The notes beneath the pieces were generated by a model. It saw nothing but the letters and a program-made list of their open reading frames with translations. It made no database searches and was not told where the DNA came from. This document shows positions 1 through 9,375 of a DNA stretch of 55,039 nt, piece after piece. Source of the DNA: Hondaea fermentalgiana (Eukaryota; Sar; Bigyra; Thraustochytrida; Thraustochytriidae); the NCBI GenBank assembly GCA_014084085.1, contig NPFB01000005.1, forward strand, positions 674,998-730,036, in the 5' to 3' direction. A program made the translations under genes and the position numbers. Numbering within the stretch: the first letter of the stretch is position 1; every line of letters begins with the position of its first letter.

Positions 1-127
1 AGCGGCAGGAGCGGCGGAGACAGCGCGGGAAACGCGCGAGCAGAGCGCAGATACAGAATCAATCAATCAATCTATCGGTCGTTGCCTTGAGCGAGCGAGC
101 GAGCGCGGAGCAGGAGACACACAAAGC

Positions 128-1891
128 ATGTGGGCCCGCGTGGCGCGCCGGGGCGCGGCGAGCGCGGCGTCGTGGGCGTCAGTGTCCGCGACCGCGACCG
201 CGCAGAGGAAGGCCGCGCTGAGGCAGCCTGCGCGGGCGCTGGCGGCAGTTCTGTCCGCCGAGAACCCGACCGGCGTGGACCTTAACCTCGGCCTGGGCCT
301 GGGCCTCACGCGCGAAGGCGCAGCGACCCGCCTCGGAGGCGTGCGCGGCTTCCGCGCGACCCGCGCAGCAGAGGGCAAAATTCCATTTCTCCTGGCCGAC
401 ATTGGTGAGGGCATCAAGGAATGCGAGGTTATCGAGTGGCAGGTCAAGCCTGGCGATACCGTGGAGCAGTTCCAAGGCATTTGCGAGGTCTCATCCGATA
501 AGGCCACCGTGGTGGTGTCCTCCCGGTACGACGGCAAGATCCTTTCGCTCGAATGGGAGGTCGGCGACATGGCCCAGGTCGGCGAGCCCCTCGTCTGGAT
601 GGAAGTCGAGGGGAAAGAGTCCGCTTCCGCGCAAGAAGTCAAGGAAAACGAGCTGCCCGAGGAAGCCGAGGCCAAAGATACCCTTGCCCAAGGCGAGGGG
701 GCCAACGCTTCCTCTCCCGAACCCAGCAACAGCAAGACCCCGCAACCTGCCGTCGAGGTCGCCACGCCGCCTCGGGGTCTCGAGCGCGAGGGCACCTTCT
801 CCGTGGACCCTGTCATCCGCCCGAGCTCCTCGCCTGCTCCGGATCCATCCACACCCAGGGTCGCGCCCTCGCGCCCCGGAGACAAGATCACCACCACGCC
901 CGCCGTGCGCCGCCTTGCGCGCGATCACGACCTCGACCTTAGTGTCATCGAAGGAACTGGGCCGCAGGGCCGCATCCTCAAAGGTGACGTCTTGGCGTAC
1001 ATTGCGTCTGTCCCCATCGAGGAGCGCCGCAAACAGGCCCAGGCTGCTCGTGATCAGGCAGCCAAGGAAGCGCGGGCCGCTCGTGGAGAGCCAGAAGAAG
1101 TCCCCGCGCCTTCGACCTCGGACAAAGAAAGCACTAGTGACGATAGCAAGGCCGCCGCGGGGGTCCAGCGCCTCACTGACGACGTCGTTGTCCCCGTTCG
1201 CGGCATCCAGCGCATCATGGTAAAGTCCATGGAAGCGTCTCTTAGTATCCCCCATTTCAACTTGATGGAGGAGTACGACATGACGCAAATGGCTGACTTC
1301 CGTAATGAGCTCAAGGCCGTCGCGGAGACGCGTGACATTCGTCTCAGTTACATGCCAATCCTCATCAAGGCCACCTCGCTTGCCCTCTTCCGATTCCCGG
1401 GCCTCAACGGGCACATCAATGCCGATGCCACCGAAGTGACTCAGAAAGCTTCGCACAACATTAGCGTCGCCATGGACACTCCACGAGGATTGCTTGTGCC
1501 TGTCATCAAGGATGTGCAGAACAAGAGCATTCTCGAGGTTGCCCAAGACCTTGTGCGTCTTCAGGAGCTTGGCAAGAATAACAAGCTCGGCGAGAAAGAA
1601 CTTTCCGGCGCCACCTTTACCCTCTCCAATATTGGAGCAATTGGCGGCACTTACGCCTCGCCGGTCATTCCCTCGCCGACCCTGGTCATCGGTGCGATTG
1701 GCAAGATTCAGACGCTCCCGCGCTTCCGCGATGAGCGCGACCCCGACGCAGGTGTTTACCCAGCCAAAATGATGAACATTAGCTGGGCCGCAGACCACCG
1801 CGTCGTCGACGGCGCCACGATGGCCCGTTTTTCCAACCAGCTCAAGCAGTACATTGAGTCGCCCAGCTCAATGGTATCCGATCTGCACTAG
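128..1891 (+). CDS. DBT: Lipoamide acyltransferase (E2) of branched-chain 2-oxoacid dehydrogenase, mitochondrial
   Basis: E2 core enzyme of the mitochondrial branched-chain 2-oxoacid dehydrogenase complex. It transfers acyl groups from E1 to CoA through a lipoyl arm during Val, Leu and Ile breakdown. The 587-aa ORF starts at an ATG followed by an Arg/Ala-rich, acid-poor leader of about 80 residues, typical of a mitochondrial presequence. The lipoyl domain (about 85-162) carries the lipoylation site in SSDKATV (Lys125). The E3-binding domain (about 257-292) reads TTPAVRRLARDHDLDL. The catalytic domain (about 350-587) ends with the active-site motif DHRVVDG (His557). SSDKATV and the MNISWAADHR region favour the branched-chain E2 over the pyruvate or 2-oxoglutarate E2. 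The linker around 163-250 is Pro/Glu-rich. There is no intron. It is convergent with the next gene. Confidence 0.95.
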   Translation: MWARVARRGAASAASWASVSATATAQRKAALRQPARALAAVLSAENPTGVDLNLGLGLGLTREGAATRLGGVRGFRATRAAEGKIPFLLADIGEGIKECEVIEWQVKPGDTVEQFQGICEVSSDKATVVVSSRYDGKILSLEWEVGDMAQVGEPLVWMEVEGKESASAQEVKENELPEEAEAKDTLAQGEGANASSPEPSNSKTPQPAVEVATPPRGLEREGTFSVDPVIRPSSSPAPDPSTPRVAPSRPGDKITTTPAVRRLARDHDLDLSVIEGTGPQGRILKGDVLAYIASVPIEERRKQAQAARDQAAKEARAARGEPEEVPAPSTSDKESTSDDSKAAAGVQRLTDDVVVPVRGIQRIMVKSMEASLSIPHFNLMEEYDMTQMADFRNELKAVAETRDIRLSYMPILIKATSLALFRFPGLNGHINADATEVTQKASHNISVAMDTPRGLLVPVIKDVQNKSILEVAQDLVRLQELGKNNKLGEKELSGATFTLSNIGAIGGTYASPVIPSPTLVIGAIGKIQTLPRFRDERDPDAGVYPAKMMNISWAADHRVVDGATMARFSNQLKQYIESPSSMVSDLH

Positions 1892-2158
1892 CTGGCTTGG
1901 AACCATTTTCTAGTTCTTGTAAGACTCCTCATTCCATGTAGGCAATGCAATGCAATTTTTATTTTTTCGTGCGTGCAACAATTTGAGAAAGCTCGTCAAA
2001 AACAAGAACAAATCAAACAAAACAAAATGAAACAAACACACGAATGCGTCCAAAGTTGGCATGCGTCGGGCGATCAATGGCCTGTGGCGAGACCATTCCT
2101 CTGATATCTGTGACGCTAAAAAGAAAGCTACTTACGCGCATGATACAATTTTTCCTTA
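1892..2158. other. Convergent intergenic region (DBT / coiled-coil gene)
   Basis: The 267 bases between two convergent stop codons are AT-richer than the flanks and contain A-rich runs around 1996-2040. They presumably hold both 3' UTRs and poly(A) sites. No gene is seen. Confidence 0.6.
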
Positions 2159-5100
2159 TTACGTATGAATCACAGGTTCAGGGTCAATTGCGAAATTGCT
2201 CGAAGGCTTCACCACGCCGCGACAAATGGTGTCGAGAAACTGATCGATTGCAAACATTTCGGGGTCCGCAGAGCTCTCACTGGCCTCCCCTTTGACATTT
2301 GCCTTTCCGTCCTCGCGTTTTGCAGACTCTTTAAATTTGCCGGTACGGCGCACATGTTGCGCGTCCTCATGAGAGTGAATCCGGTCAGGAAAAGCATTCC
2401 ACAAAAAGTGTTCCAACTGCGAATCATGAATCGTTTCGTCGATTTTCTGCAACAGTTGCGTCAAGTCATTCACCTTGCAGTTGCCCATCTGGTCGTACTT
2501 GAGCGAAGCCACCTGCAGACCCTCAACCAGGGCAACGTAAAAGTCTCGAATTTCTTCAAGGTGCTGACGCTTGATCACAGCTACAAACGTGTCTGTATTG
2601 CTTGCTTGGCCATTTTCACCTTGCGCCTCAAGCAACAAGTCGATAAAGACCAGAGGCATGGGCTGTTCGGCATTAACGCATTCTTCGAGCTCGTCCATGA
2701 AGGCATCCTTCTTTTGCGGAAACATGCTTCCAAGCGATGCAAAAAGTGTCGCTTTCGAGACTTCTCCGAGAGAGCCACCCATGTCGAGCGAGCTGAGCTT
2801 TTGCAGAAACGATCGCAATGACGTGAGCATCACCTGCTGGTCGATGTAGGCGCCCTCCGGAATCGATCGGATGAGCGCAAGACGGAAAAGCTCCAGGTCA
2901 GGGTCCCATTTCATCTGCTCTAAAGAATACAATACATTGTATGCCCACCGCGTCACTACAGACTGTAGGCCATACCTGTTCTTCAAAACGTGATTGAAGG
3001 CATCCGCAAGAGAAATGTAGCTCGATCCGACCGCACTTGACTTCTCCTTGACCAACTTGAAGTTCCACACCTCGTGAATGAGATCGCGAAGCTCGCCGCG
3101 AGGCATCATGCGTATCGGTACGGTTCCTTCGTGTTTGAGAAAGTGCGGAACTTTTGAGCCACGTCCCAAGGCGTGCAAAAGCAGCTCACCACGCTTGTTA
3201 TGCTCAAAGTACATTTCGCGCTCGTACCATTCAAGTTCTGCCACATTATCGGCGCTTGTTGAAATGGAAGCGCGTACGCGGCCCGACATTGTAAGAAATT
3301 TGCGGTTCGCCAGAGTAAGTTCCATCGATACATACGACTCTGCAACTTTTAGCTGAGATCGCGCATCTCGCAGCTCCTTTTGCAGCGTGCGGAGTTCCTC
3401 GTGAGCCTGGAGGAGCTTCGGGCCATCGAGACCAAGCCGTTCAATCTCCTTGGCAATCTCCAGCACCGCTTCTTTCGTCGGCCGAAGTAGTTGGTTCCGA
3501 TCATTGCCTGGAACAACGGCCGGGCCCTGGCTGGGCGATGCTGGTACCTTGGATCGCATCGCGTTCGTGGCGGCCGACACAATCGATGAGAAGTCCAAGC
3601 TGGCAGCCTGATTAATGCTTGAGGAGGACGAGCCCCGGGACTGTCGAGAACCGCGCGATGTGCCTCTTGAACGAGGAGTCGAGCTTGATCCGAGCTTCTT
3701 TCCGCTCATCTTAAAGCTCTCCATGGAAGACTGTCTTACGATCGCTCTTGCGACCGAAGAACCTCGACGCAATACCGCGGGAGGGGCAGGAGACGACGCC
3801 TTTGTCGTTCCAATAGAAGATCCACTCCGGGAAAACTGCGCACGCTTGGCCTCCGCTTCTGAAACCGACTGACTCCTTTTCAGCATGGCTGCGCGACGTG
3901 ACTGCGATCGCTTGAGGCGCGGAGCGAGCGCAGGCGAGGAGCCACGGGTCGTTAAGAGCTTGCCCTCATCCATGACAATATTTTTGCATAGCGGAAGAGC
4001 TTCCTCGAGACGAGGGCGCGGTGTCAGCGATCGCTCCAGCTCCTTTTCCTTTTCCACTTTGCTTTGGTGCTCGGTACGCTCACGACGCAATTCCTCATTA
4101 TGGTCCTGAATTCCGTGTACCACTTCCATGTACGCTGCTTGCCGCATTTGCATTGACGCTTCTCGGACAGCGATTTGATCTTTCACTTCAAGGATCTCTT
4201 GGCATACGGCCTCGAACTCCTCCTTTGCAACGGTGCCCTTATTCAGCTCCATTTCTTCTCGATAAGTCTCAAACTTTTTCGTGGCCCGCCGCAGGTCAAC
4301 GCGCAGGTCTCTGCGGCGATTGGTGGCTTCGTACAAGAGCTGTGAGATGCGATAGACAGCCTTTGTCTGTTCCTCAATCGCCACCGCAAACTGCTCTTGC
4401 TTTCGAACTTCTTCGTCCACTTGGGCCTGAATAATTTCGACCACACCTTTTCCTTTCTCGCGCGATGCCTCAATCGCGTGGTATTCTTCAAGAATCTTCT
4501 CGAGGTCATCCTCGACAGCTGCAAATTGCTGCACAAGGTCAACATACTCGTGTTTCATTGTGCCGACGCGAGCTTGCTTCCGTTTACACTGTTCGCGTAG
4601 AGCTTCAATTTCACGCTTCAACACCCCAGTTTCAATGCAATAAAAGTTGCGCGATTGCTTCACGCCAGTCGTCTCGCCTCCATTTAAGCCTTCCCGAATC
4701 GCTTTGCAGGCATTACGTAAAACGTCGCCAACAATCGGGGTCATGTGCCTTGCTTTGGCCATCTCTTCCACCGCTTCTACGCAGGAAAGGGCATAGGCCG
4801 GGTCGACGACAGGTTTGCTCTTGCCGTTGGTGTCTGTTGTAATAAGAGTCGAAGGCCGTCGGAGTCTTTCCGTATCGCTGCGACCGGCCAAGTCGAGGTC
4901 GACGCCAGGAGGCTCGCCCGTGATTTTTTCCTCAAGTTCACGTTGCCGCGTCAAAGTTTCTTCGTGCCAGATTGACTTGTGTTTGGCTTCGAGCACGCGC
5001 ACCTGTGCTTGCAACGAGTCTGAACGAAAGCGTCGATGATGCGGTCGCACTTTTTCTCGGGTTCGAGGCGACTGTTCCGCACTTTCGCTTCCACGTCCGT

Positions 5101-5221
5101 CTTCCTGACCTCGTAAAGCCTTGGCCATGATGCGCTTCATCTCTCGTTCTTCTGCAGGTGCCGCATCGGCCTCTTCTTGATCGCTCGAGCGACCCGCGGT
5201 CACAGGATCGCGCCCGCCCAT
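2159..5221 (-). CDS. Uncharacterised coiled-coil protein, 1020 aa
   Basis: I do not recognise a family. The ORF is intronless from an ATG at 5219-5221 to a TAA at 2159-2161. The N-terminal 100 residues are charged and probably disordered. A long heptad-rich segment (about 185-400, with runs such as KEKELERS) is predicted coiled coil. Residues about 420-570 are a Ser/Arg-rich basic low-complexity stretch with repeated KRSQS-type motifs that could be phosphosites. A second coiled coil lies at about 590-680. The C-terminal third (about 690-1020) looks like a globular helical domain without a catalytic motif I can name. The make-up suggests a cytoskeletal, centrosomal or ciliary scaffold, which is inference only. 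It shares a 468-bp divergent upstream region with the coiled-coil gene at 5690. Confidence 0.8.
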   Translation of the reverse strand: MGGRDPVTAGRSSDQEEADAAPAEEREMKRIMAKALRGQEDGRGSESAEQSPRTREKVRPHHRRFRSDSLQAQVRVLEAKHKSIWHEETLTRQRELEEKITGEPPGVDLDLAGRSDTERLRRPSTLITTDTNGKSKPVVDPAYALSCVEAVEEMAKARHMTPIVGDVLRNACKAIREGLNGGETTGVKQSRNFYCIETGVLKREIEALREQCKRKQARVGTMKHEYVDLVQQFAAVEDDLEKILEEYHAIEASREKGKGVVEIIQAQVDEEVRKQEQFAVAIEEQTKAVYRISQLLYEATNRRRDLRVDLRRATKKFETYREEMELNKGTVAKEEFEAVCQEILEVKDQIAVREASMQMRQAAYMEVVHGIQDHNEELRRERTEHQSKVEKEKELERSLTPRPRLEEALPLCKNIVMDEGKLLTTRGSSPALAPRLKRSQSRRAAMLKRSQSVSEAEAKRAQFSRSGSSIGTTKASSPAPPAVLRRGSSVARAIVRQSSMESFKMSGKKLGSSSTPRSRGTSRGSRQSRGSSSSSINQAASLDFSSIVSAATNAMRSKVPASPSQGPAVVPGNDRNQLLRPTKEAVLEIAKEIERLGLDGPKLLQAHEELRTLQKELRDARSQLKVAESYVSMELTLANRKFLTMSGRVRASISTSADNVAELEWYEREMYFEHNKRGELLLHALGRGSKVPHFLKHEGTVPIRMMPRGELRDLIHEVWNFKLVKEKSSAVGSSYISLADAFNHVLKNRYGLQSVVTRWAYNVLYSLEQMKWDPDLELFRLALIRSIPEGAYIDQQVMLTSLRSFLQKLSSLDMGGSLGEVSKATLFASLGSMFPQKKDAFMDELEECVNAEQPMPLVFIDLLLEAQGENGQASNTDTFVAVIKRQHLEEIRDFYVALVEGLQVASLKYDQMGNCKVNDLTQLLQKIDETIHDSQLEHFLWNAFPDRIHSHEDAQHVRRTGKFKESAKREDGKANVKGEASESSADPEMFAIDQFLDTICRGVVKPSSNFAIDPEPVIHT

Positions 5222-5689
5222 GCTTTCACTTTTGGCCTTGCGTTAAAGCACGCATGCATTTACGCGCCACGCACGCACGTACGCATGCGTGCCGCCAGGC
5301 GATTGATGATCGACGTATACACAAACAAAGACTCCCTTCCACCTCGTAAAACGCGCACAAGGTATGCTATGCTACAAAGTATGTGTGTGTGAAAGAGAGA
5401 GATAGTAAAAGGAAAAGGGAGAAAAAAAAAGGTTCGTTTTTTAGCAGTGGAATGTGGAGCGCAGTACACACCTCATTTCCTGATACACAGGACAAGGCAA
5501 AAGCAAGGCAAGGCAAGACTGACACACGGACACGGCCTCGGACGCGAAGCGAGAGGAGTGCGGCCAAGAAAGAAACAGACTTAGACGCGTCGAGACGCGA
5601 CAGCATCTTCAGCGCGTGCGCGTGGTCACGTCTGCGAGCCGCGGGCTGCGCTCAGGCGCAAGGCCCTTCCAGCAGAATACTCTGTTAAC
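5222..5689. promoter_or_regulatory. Divergent intergenic region between two coiled-coil genes
   Basis: The 468 bases between two start codons must hold both promoters. They contain AC/GT-rich alternating stretches (5265-5300), a purine-rich run (5395-5435) and a short GCAAGGCAAG tandem near 5500. I see no recognisable TATA box. Confidence 0.4.
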
Positions 5690-8335
5690 ATGTCTGCGAC
5701 CGGCGCTGGCGAGCGACGCAAGAGCGTCGTCGAAGTCGCAGAGGAGGAAGCGAAGGCGTCTTCGGATCATAGACGCAAGCACGCACTCGAGCGTCTTGGC
5801 GTGTACCACCCCAAGTCCAAGGAGGAGAGCCAGGTTGCAAGTCTCCAGCTCGAGGTCAAAGAACTTCGAGACGCCCTGGAACGCGAGCGCGCGTTGCGTT
5901 TCCGAGATGAGCAAAAGTCCAAGTCGCTACAACGGCGCGAGGAGCAGTCTCTGAGCAGCGAACTCTCCGCACTTTCGCGCAAACTGCACGAGACACGAGC
6001 CAATCACCAAGAGGAAATGAAACGCGTGCATGCTACCGCAGCCGCAGAGGTTGAAGAGCAGATTGACCGCCAGCGCGGCCCCGTCTTTGAGCGTCTCGAG
6101 GAACGCATGATGACCTTGCTCCGCTCTCAGGTCAATGCAGGCGAGGGCAAACTACTCGACCTTGTCATGGAGGCCACCGCTGGCTTTGTCGAGCAAGAGT
6201 GCGCCGAAGGTCCCGGAAACCCGGTTTTTCGCTCGATCCGCCAAGGTGTCGAGGATAAATTGCGCAACGCGTGCGCGCTTCGCACAGGAAGTCTGTACGA
6301 GTCTATTGAACGAGATGTTCGCGGTCAGCTCGCCAAAGAAAACGCTGCCGCTCTTGCGCAACAAGCCGCCGAAGCAGAAACACTCGAGCGCGAGTACCAT
6401 CTCAAGCTTGAAACCGCCATCAAAGATATGCAGGCCAAATTGCACGGCGAGCACACAAAGCTGCGAAATGAACTTAGCGCCGCCATGCACGAAACCGGCG
6501 AAGCGTCTTTGGATGCTTTCATGCAAATGTTTCACCACAAGGCCGAGGAGAGTATGGAGGCCATGCTGGCCCAGTCTTCACAGACGCACGAAGCCGTGAG
6601 TGCTCGACTCGCCGAACATCTCGAGAAACTCGCCTCTGTCCAGGATGCACACGCGACGCGAGTCCGCGCAATGGTCGATGAAGGGGCCTCTCGACTCTCC
6701 GAGGCTCTGGCAACGCAACGTCGGGGAGACGAGGCACGCGAAGCCAGCGAAAAGGACATTCTTTCCGGACAAATCACTGCCTTGTCGCAAATTGTCCAAC
6801 AGGAACGCGATGCATGGCATGCTTCGTTGGAGTCGATCCGAGGTCAGCACGAAGAGAGCCGCAAGGGCTTTGAGGATCTCTTTAAGCAAGAGCGTGAGCG
6901 CATGGAGACGGAAAAAACCGCCTTTGAAGCGACAATTCGAGCCCAGTACGAGCTTCTTGCCTCGACGCTGCGAGAAGAGCACGCCGAGACCGCAAAGACG
7001 GCAATGGAGCGACAGGTCGAACTATCCGCAAAGGAGGCGCTCATGGAGCGAACAGAGTCGAGAATGGCGGCCGAGGCTGCGCAGCGCGCAGAAAAGCAGG
7101 CCGCGACCAAATGGGAGCAAACCTTGCGGGACAAAGCCGCCGCTTGGAAACGAGAGGAAGAAGAGCGCCGCGTCATGCTGCAGACCGATCTCGCGCAGCG
7201 TTTCGACACGCAGCTGCGGGGCGTTGAAGATCGTCTTCAAGCAGCGCACGAACTTCGTGCGGCTACGGAGGCTGCCTGGGCAGAAGAGCAAACACGAATC
7301 ATCGATACTTTTGCCCACACCGAGACAAGCTTCAAAGAGACATGCGAGCGTCTTTTTCATGAGCGTATGGATCGTTACGTTCGCGCTAGTGAAAAAAGAC
7401 TGCGAGCGCTTCAGGAAGAAATCCTGCAGCAGGCTGCAAACGCTGCCGAGACACGCGCGCAGCTCGAGCTCCGTGTCGAAAAGGTTCGCGTGTGCGGTGA
7501 GCTGGACAAGGCCGCCTATGTCGCCGAAGTCCAAAAGATACACGAACGCTCCCTCGCAGATCTCCGGGAGCAGCACACCGCAGCGCTGAGTGAGCTTGCC
7601 GAGGAGCTGCGTAAGGCACGCCAAGAGATTCAGGTTCTAAAGTCCGCACACGTTTTGGGCGTGCAACAGACCATGAGCGACAGGATCGGGGATTCCGTGG
7701 AGCTAGAAAAGCTTCAGGCTCGCCTGGGCGAGGAGGAGATGAGGCGTCGAGCTGGAGCCCAAGCGATGCAAGAGCATCGCGAACGCATCATTTCGCTGTG
7801 GGGATCACTCAAGCTTGAAGCTTCGGACTGCGAATCATTTTTTCTCGAAATTTTCCACGCAGCGCCGTACTCTGCAGACTTTGAAAAACTTCTGGAGCGG
7901 CATCTTCACATGTTGGCCGCGCGCATTCCAATTGCCAAGCTCCTTGGCGAGAGAGAGGCGCTTACGCAGGCCTTGAGTCAGGGATCGTGGGACGTGAGAA
8001 ATGCGCCCCAGGTCCGCGTTGAGAAGGAGTGCTTGTTGGCGCGCCTTGGTGGTCTGAACAAACGCCTCGAGGTCGAGCTTGAACGTTTCAGAGCGCAATT
8101 CCCGAACGAGGACTGGGCTCGGGCATGCCAAAAGGAGTTACAGACTTCTCTGAGGGTCGTCCCAGGTGCGACCCTATCCTTTGCAGCAGCACATTACGAG
8201 CCTCCGGGTCAAGAGAAAAGAACCTTCCTTCCCCGATCATTACAATGGTCGCGCAGTACTCCCCAAGAGCTTTCCTTTCGTGTCACGCAAATGGACGACG
8301 CTGACCTTGACGATGCGAGTGTTGTCGAGCTGTGA
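5690..8335 (+). CDS. Large coiled-coil protein, 881 aa, function unknown
   Basis: Intronless ORF from an ATG in the context TTAACATGT to a TGA. Most of the protein (about 45-700) is rich in Glu, Ala, Arg and Gln with heptad spacing and few helix breakers, so a nearly continuous coiled coil is expected. A shorter, more hydrophobic module follows (about 705-810, including the segment SLWGSLKLEASDCESFF) and may be globular. No enzyme, membrane or DNA-binding motif is visible. Candidates are a centrosome or basal-body component or a vesicle tether, but nothing in the sequence decides this. The neighbour across the divergent promoter is also a coiled-coil protein, so co-expression is possible. Confidence 0.8.
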   Translation: MSATGAGERRKSVVEVAEEEAKASSDHRRKHALERLGVYHPKSKEESQVASLQLEVKELRDALERERALRFRDEQKSKSLQRREEQSLSSELSALSRKLHETRANHQEEMKRVHATAAAEVEEQIDRQRGPVFERLEERMMTLLRSQVNAGEGKLLDLVMEATAGFVEQECAEGPGNPVFRSIRQGVEDKLRNACALRTGSLYESIERDVRGQLAKENAAALAQQAAEAETLEREYHLKLETAIKDMQAKLHGEHTKLRNELSAAMHETGEASLDAFMQMFHHKAEESMEAMLAQSSQTHEAVSARLAEHLEKLASVQDAHATRVRAMVDEGASRLSEALATQRRGDEAREASEKDILSGQITALSQIVQQERDAWHASLESIRGQHEESRKGFEDLFKQERERMETEKTAFEATIRAQYELLASTLREEHAETAKTAMERQVELSAKEALMERTESRMAAEAAQRAEKQAATKWEQTLRDKAAAWKREEEERRVMLQTDLAQRFDTQLRGVEDRLQAAHELRAATEAAWAEEQTRIIDTFAHTETSFKETCERLFHERMDRYVRASEKRLRALQEEILQQAANAAETRAQLELRVEKVRVCGELDKAAYVAEVQKIHERSLADLREQHTAALSELAEELRKARQEIQVLKSAHVLGVQQTMSDRIGDSVELEKLQARLGEEEMRRRAGAQAMQEHRERIISLWGSLKLEASDCESFFLEIFHAAPYSADFEKLLERHLHMLAARIPIAKLLGEREALTQALSQGSWDVRNAPQVRVEKECLLARLGGLNKRLEVELERFRAQFPNEDWARACQKELQTSLRVVPGATLSFAAAHYEPPGQEKRTFLPRSLQWSRSTPQELSFRVTQMDDADLDDASVVEL

Positions 8336-8748
8336 TGGTGTCCAACCAAGACTGATGTCATCATTGAGCACTGAAGATTCTGTGGAGACTGAAGATGACA
8401 TGAAAGGAAGACGAGTCCGGGCGTCCGGGCGTCCAGAAGATGCGCAAGTTTGACAAGAGGACGGACACAAACGCATTGGTCGCTGCAAGTCTGCACATTC
8501 GAGTGCATGGTAGTGTACAGACCGCATGCGCAACAGTGTGGTAGATTATAAGAAAAGGTGGTGACATTGGCAAAACGTACTCGTATGCGCCTACTTCACA
8601 GTAATGTAGGAAAACTATTCAATTTTATTGTTTTGTCTTTCATTCGAAAGAAATAACTTGTAACGTGTGCATAAAGAGCTGCCATCAAGCTTGCTTGGAC
8701 GCCAAGCAACAACGTGGCTCGGTATTCTTCAATCAATCAATCAATCAA
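8336..8748. other. Convergent intergenic region upstream of the CHMP2 stop
   Basis: The 413 bases between two convergent stops hold the two 3' UTRs. A short tandem (CCGGGCGTCCGGGCGTCC) lies near 8417-8434. The TCAA microsatellite at its right edge runs into the CHMP2 coding sequence. No gene is seen. Confidence 0.5.
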
Positions 8749-8756
8749 TCAATCAA
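8729..8756. repeat. (TCAA)n microsatellite overlapping the CHMP2 stop codon
   Basis: About seven copies of TCAA. On the minus strand one repeat unit supplies the TGA stop and the last Asp codon of the ESCRT-III gene, so changes in repeat number leave the stop in place while interruptions could alter the C terminus. Confidence 0.9.
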
Positions 8757-9375
8757 AGAGGGCACGCTCCTCCGCGGTCGGGCCCTCTTCTTCCTTTTCG
8801 GCTTGCTTACCCGTACTTACGCGGCTGGTGGGCGCAGAAGCGAGCTCTCCGTTCAGCGAAACGCCAATCTCATCCAGGACCTGTTGCGTCATCTCGTCAG
8901 CCTCCTCTTCGATGTCGTCATCGTCGAGAGTTGCGAGAGCATCGTCCATCATTTCCTCGTTGACACTGAGACGTTCCATGCCCATTTGAAAGTCCATCAT
9001 GTTTCTTTGCAGTTTCTGCACGTTGGCAGCCTTGTTCGCGCGCTTCATAGCCTTGGTGGTGCTCTTAAGGGCAGTGCCCATCGAGTCCGTGGCGGCCATC
9101 ATGGTCGCCTTGGTTTTGACTGCGCCCAATTGCGAATGCATTGTGACGAGTCGGGTTTTTGCGTTCCGGACTTGGACGAGCTGCTTGGCAAGAGCTCGAA
9201 CTTCGGCCTCGCGTCCACTGTTCTTGGCAGTACGTTTGATCTCTGCCACAAGGCGCTTCTCCTCGTTCTCCAAGCGGGCACGCTCCCTGTTAAGTTCGCG
9301 CTGACCTTTGCCTACTTCGCGCTTCGTCTTCTTTGCCTCATCCTTTACAGAAACCTTTCTGAAAGGGTTTGACAT
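8749..9375 (-). CDS. CHMP2: ESCRT-III subunit CHMP2/VPS2 (CHMP2B-like)
   Basis: A charged helical ESCRT-III subunit that polymerises on membranes for multivesicular body formation and scission and is disassembled by VPS4. The 208-aa protein begins SNPFRKV and has the basic N-terminal helical hairpin (Arg/Lys-rich through about residue 70, with AKQLVQVRNAKTR). The acidic C-terminal half includes DDDDIEEEADE and QQVLDEIG, the latter matching animal CHMP2B/VPS2. Animal CHMP2 ends with a MIM1 helix that binds the VPS4 MIT domain. Here the corresponding end is only AEERALFD and stops in a TCAA microsatellite, so the MIM may be shortened. It is intronless. The start is the only ATG at the expected position for the family. 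Confidence 0.92.
   Translation of the reverse strand: MSNPFRKVSVKDEAKKTKREVGKGQRELNRERARLENEEKRLVAEIKRTAKNSGREAEVRALAKQLVQVRNAKTRLVTMHSQLGAVKTKATMMAATDSMGTALKSTTKAMKRANKAANVQKLQRNMMDFQMGMERLSVNEEMMDDALATLDDDDIEEEADEMTQQVLDEIGVSLNGELASAPTSRVSTGKQAEKEEEGPTAEERALFD

Noticed and set aside
491..1798. 435-codon antisense open frame over DBT
   Set aside because: It mirrors a well-conserved gene. GC-rich codon use removes stops on the opposite strand, and the translation has no domain.
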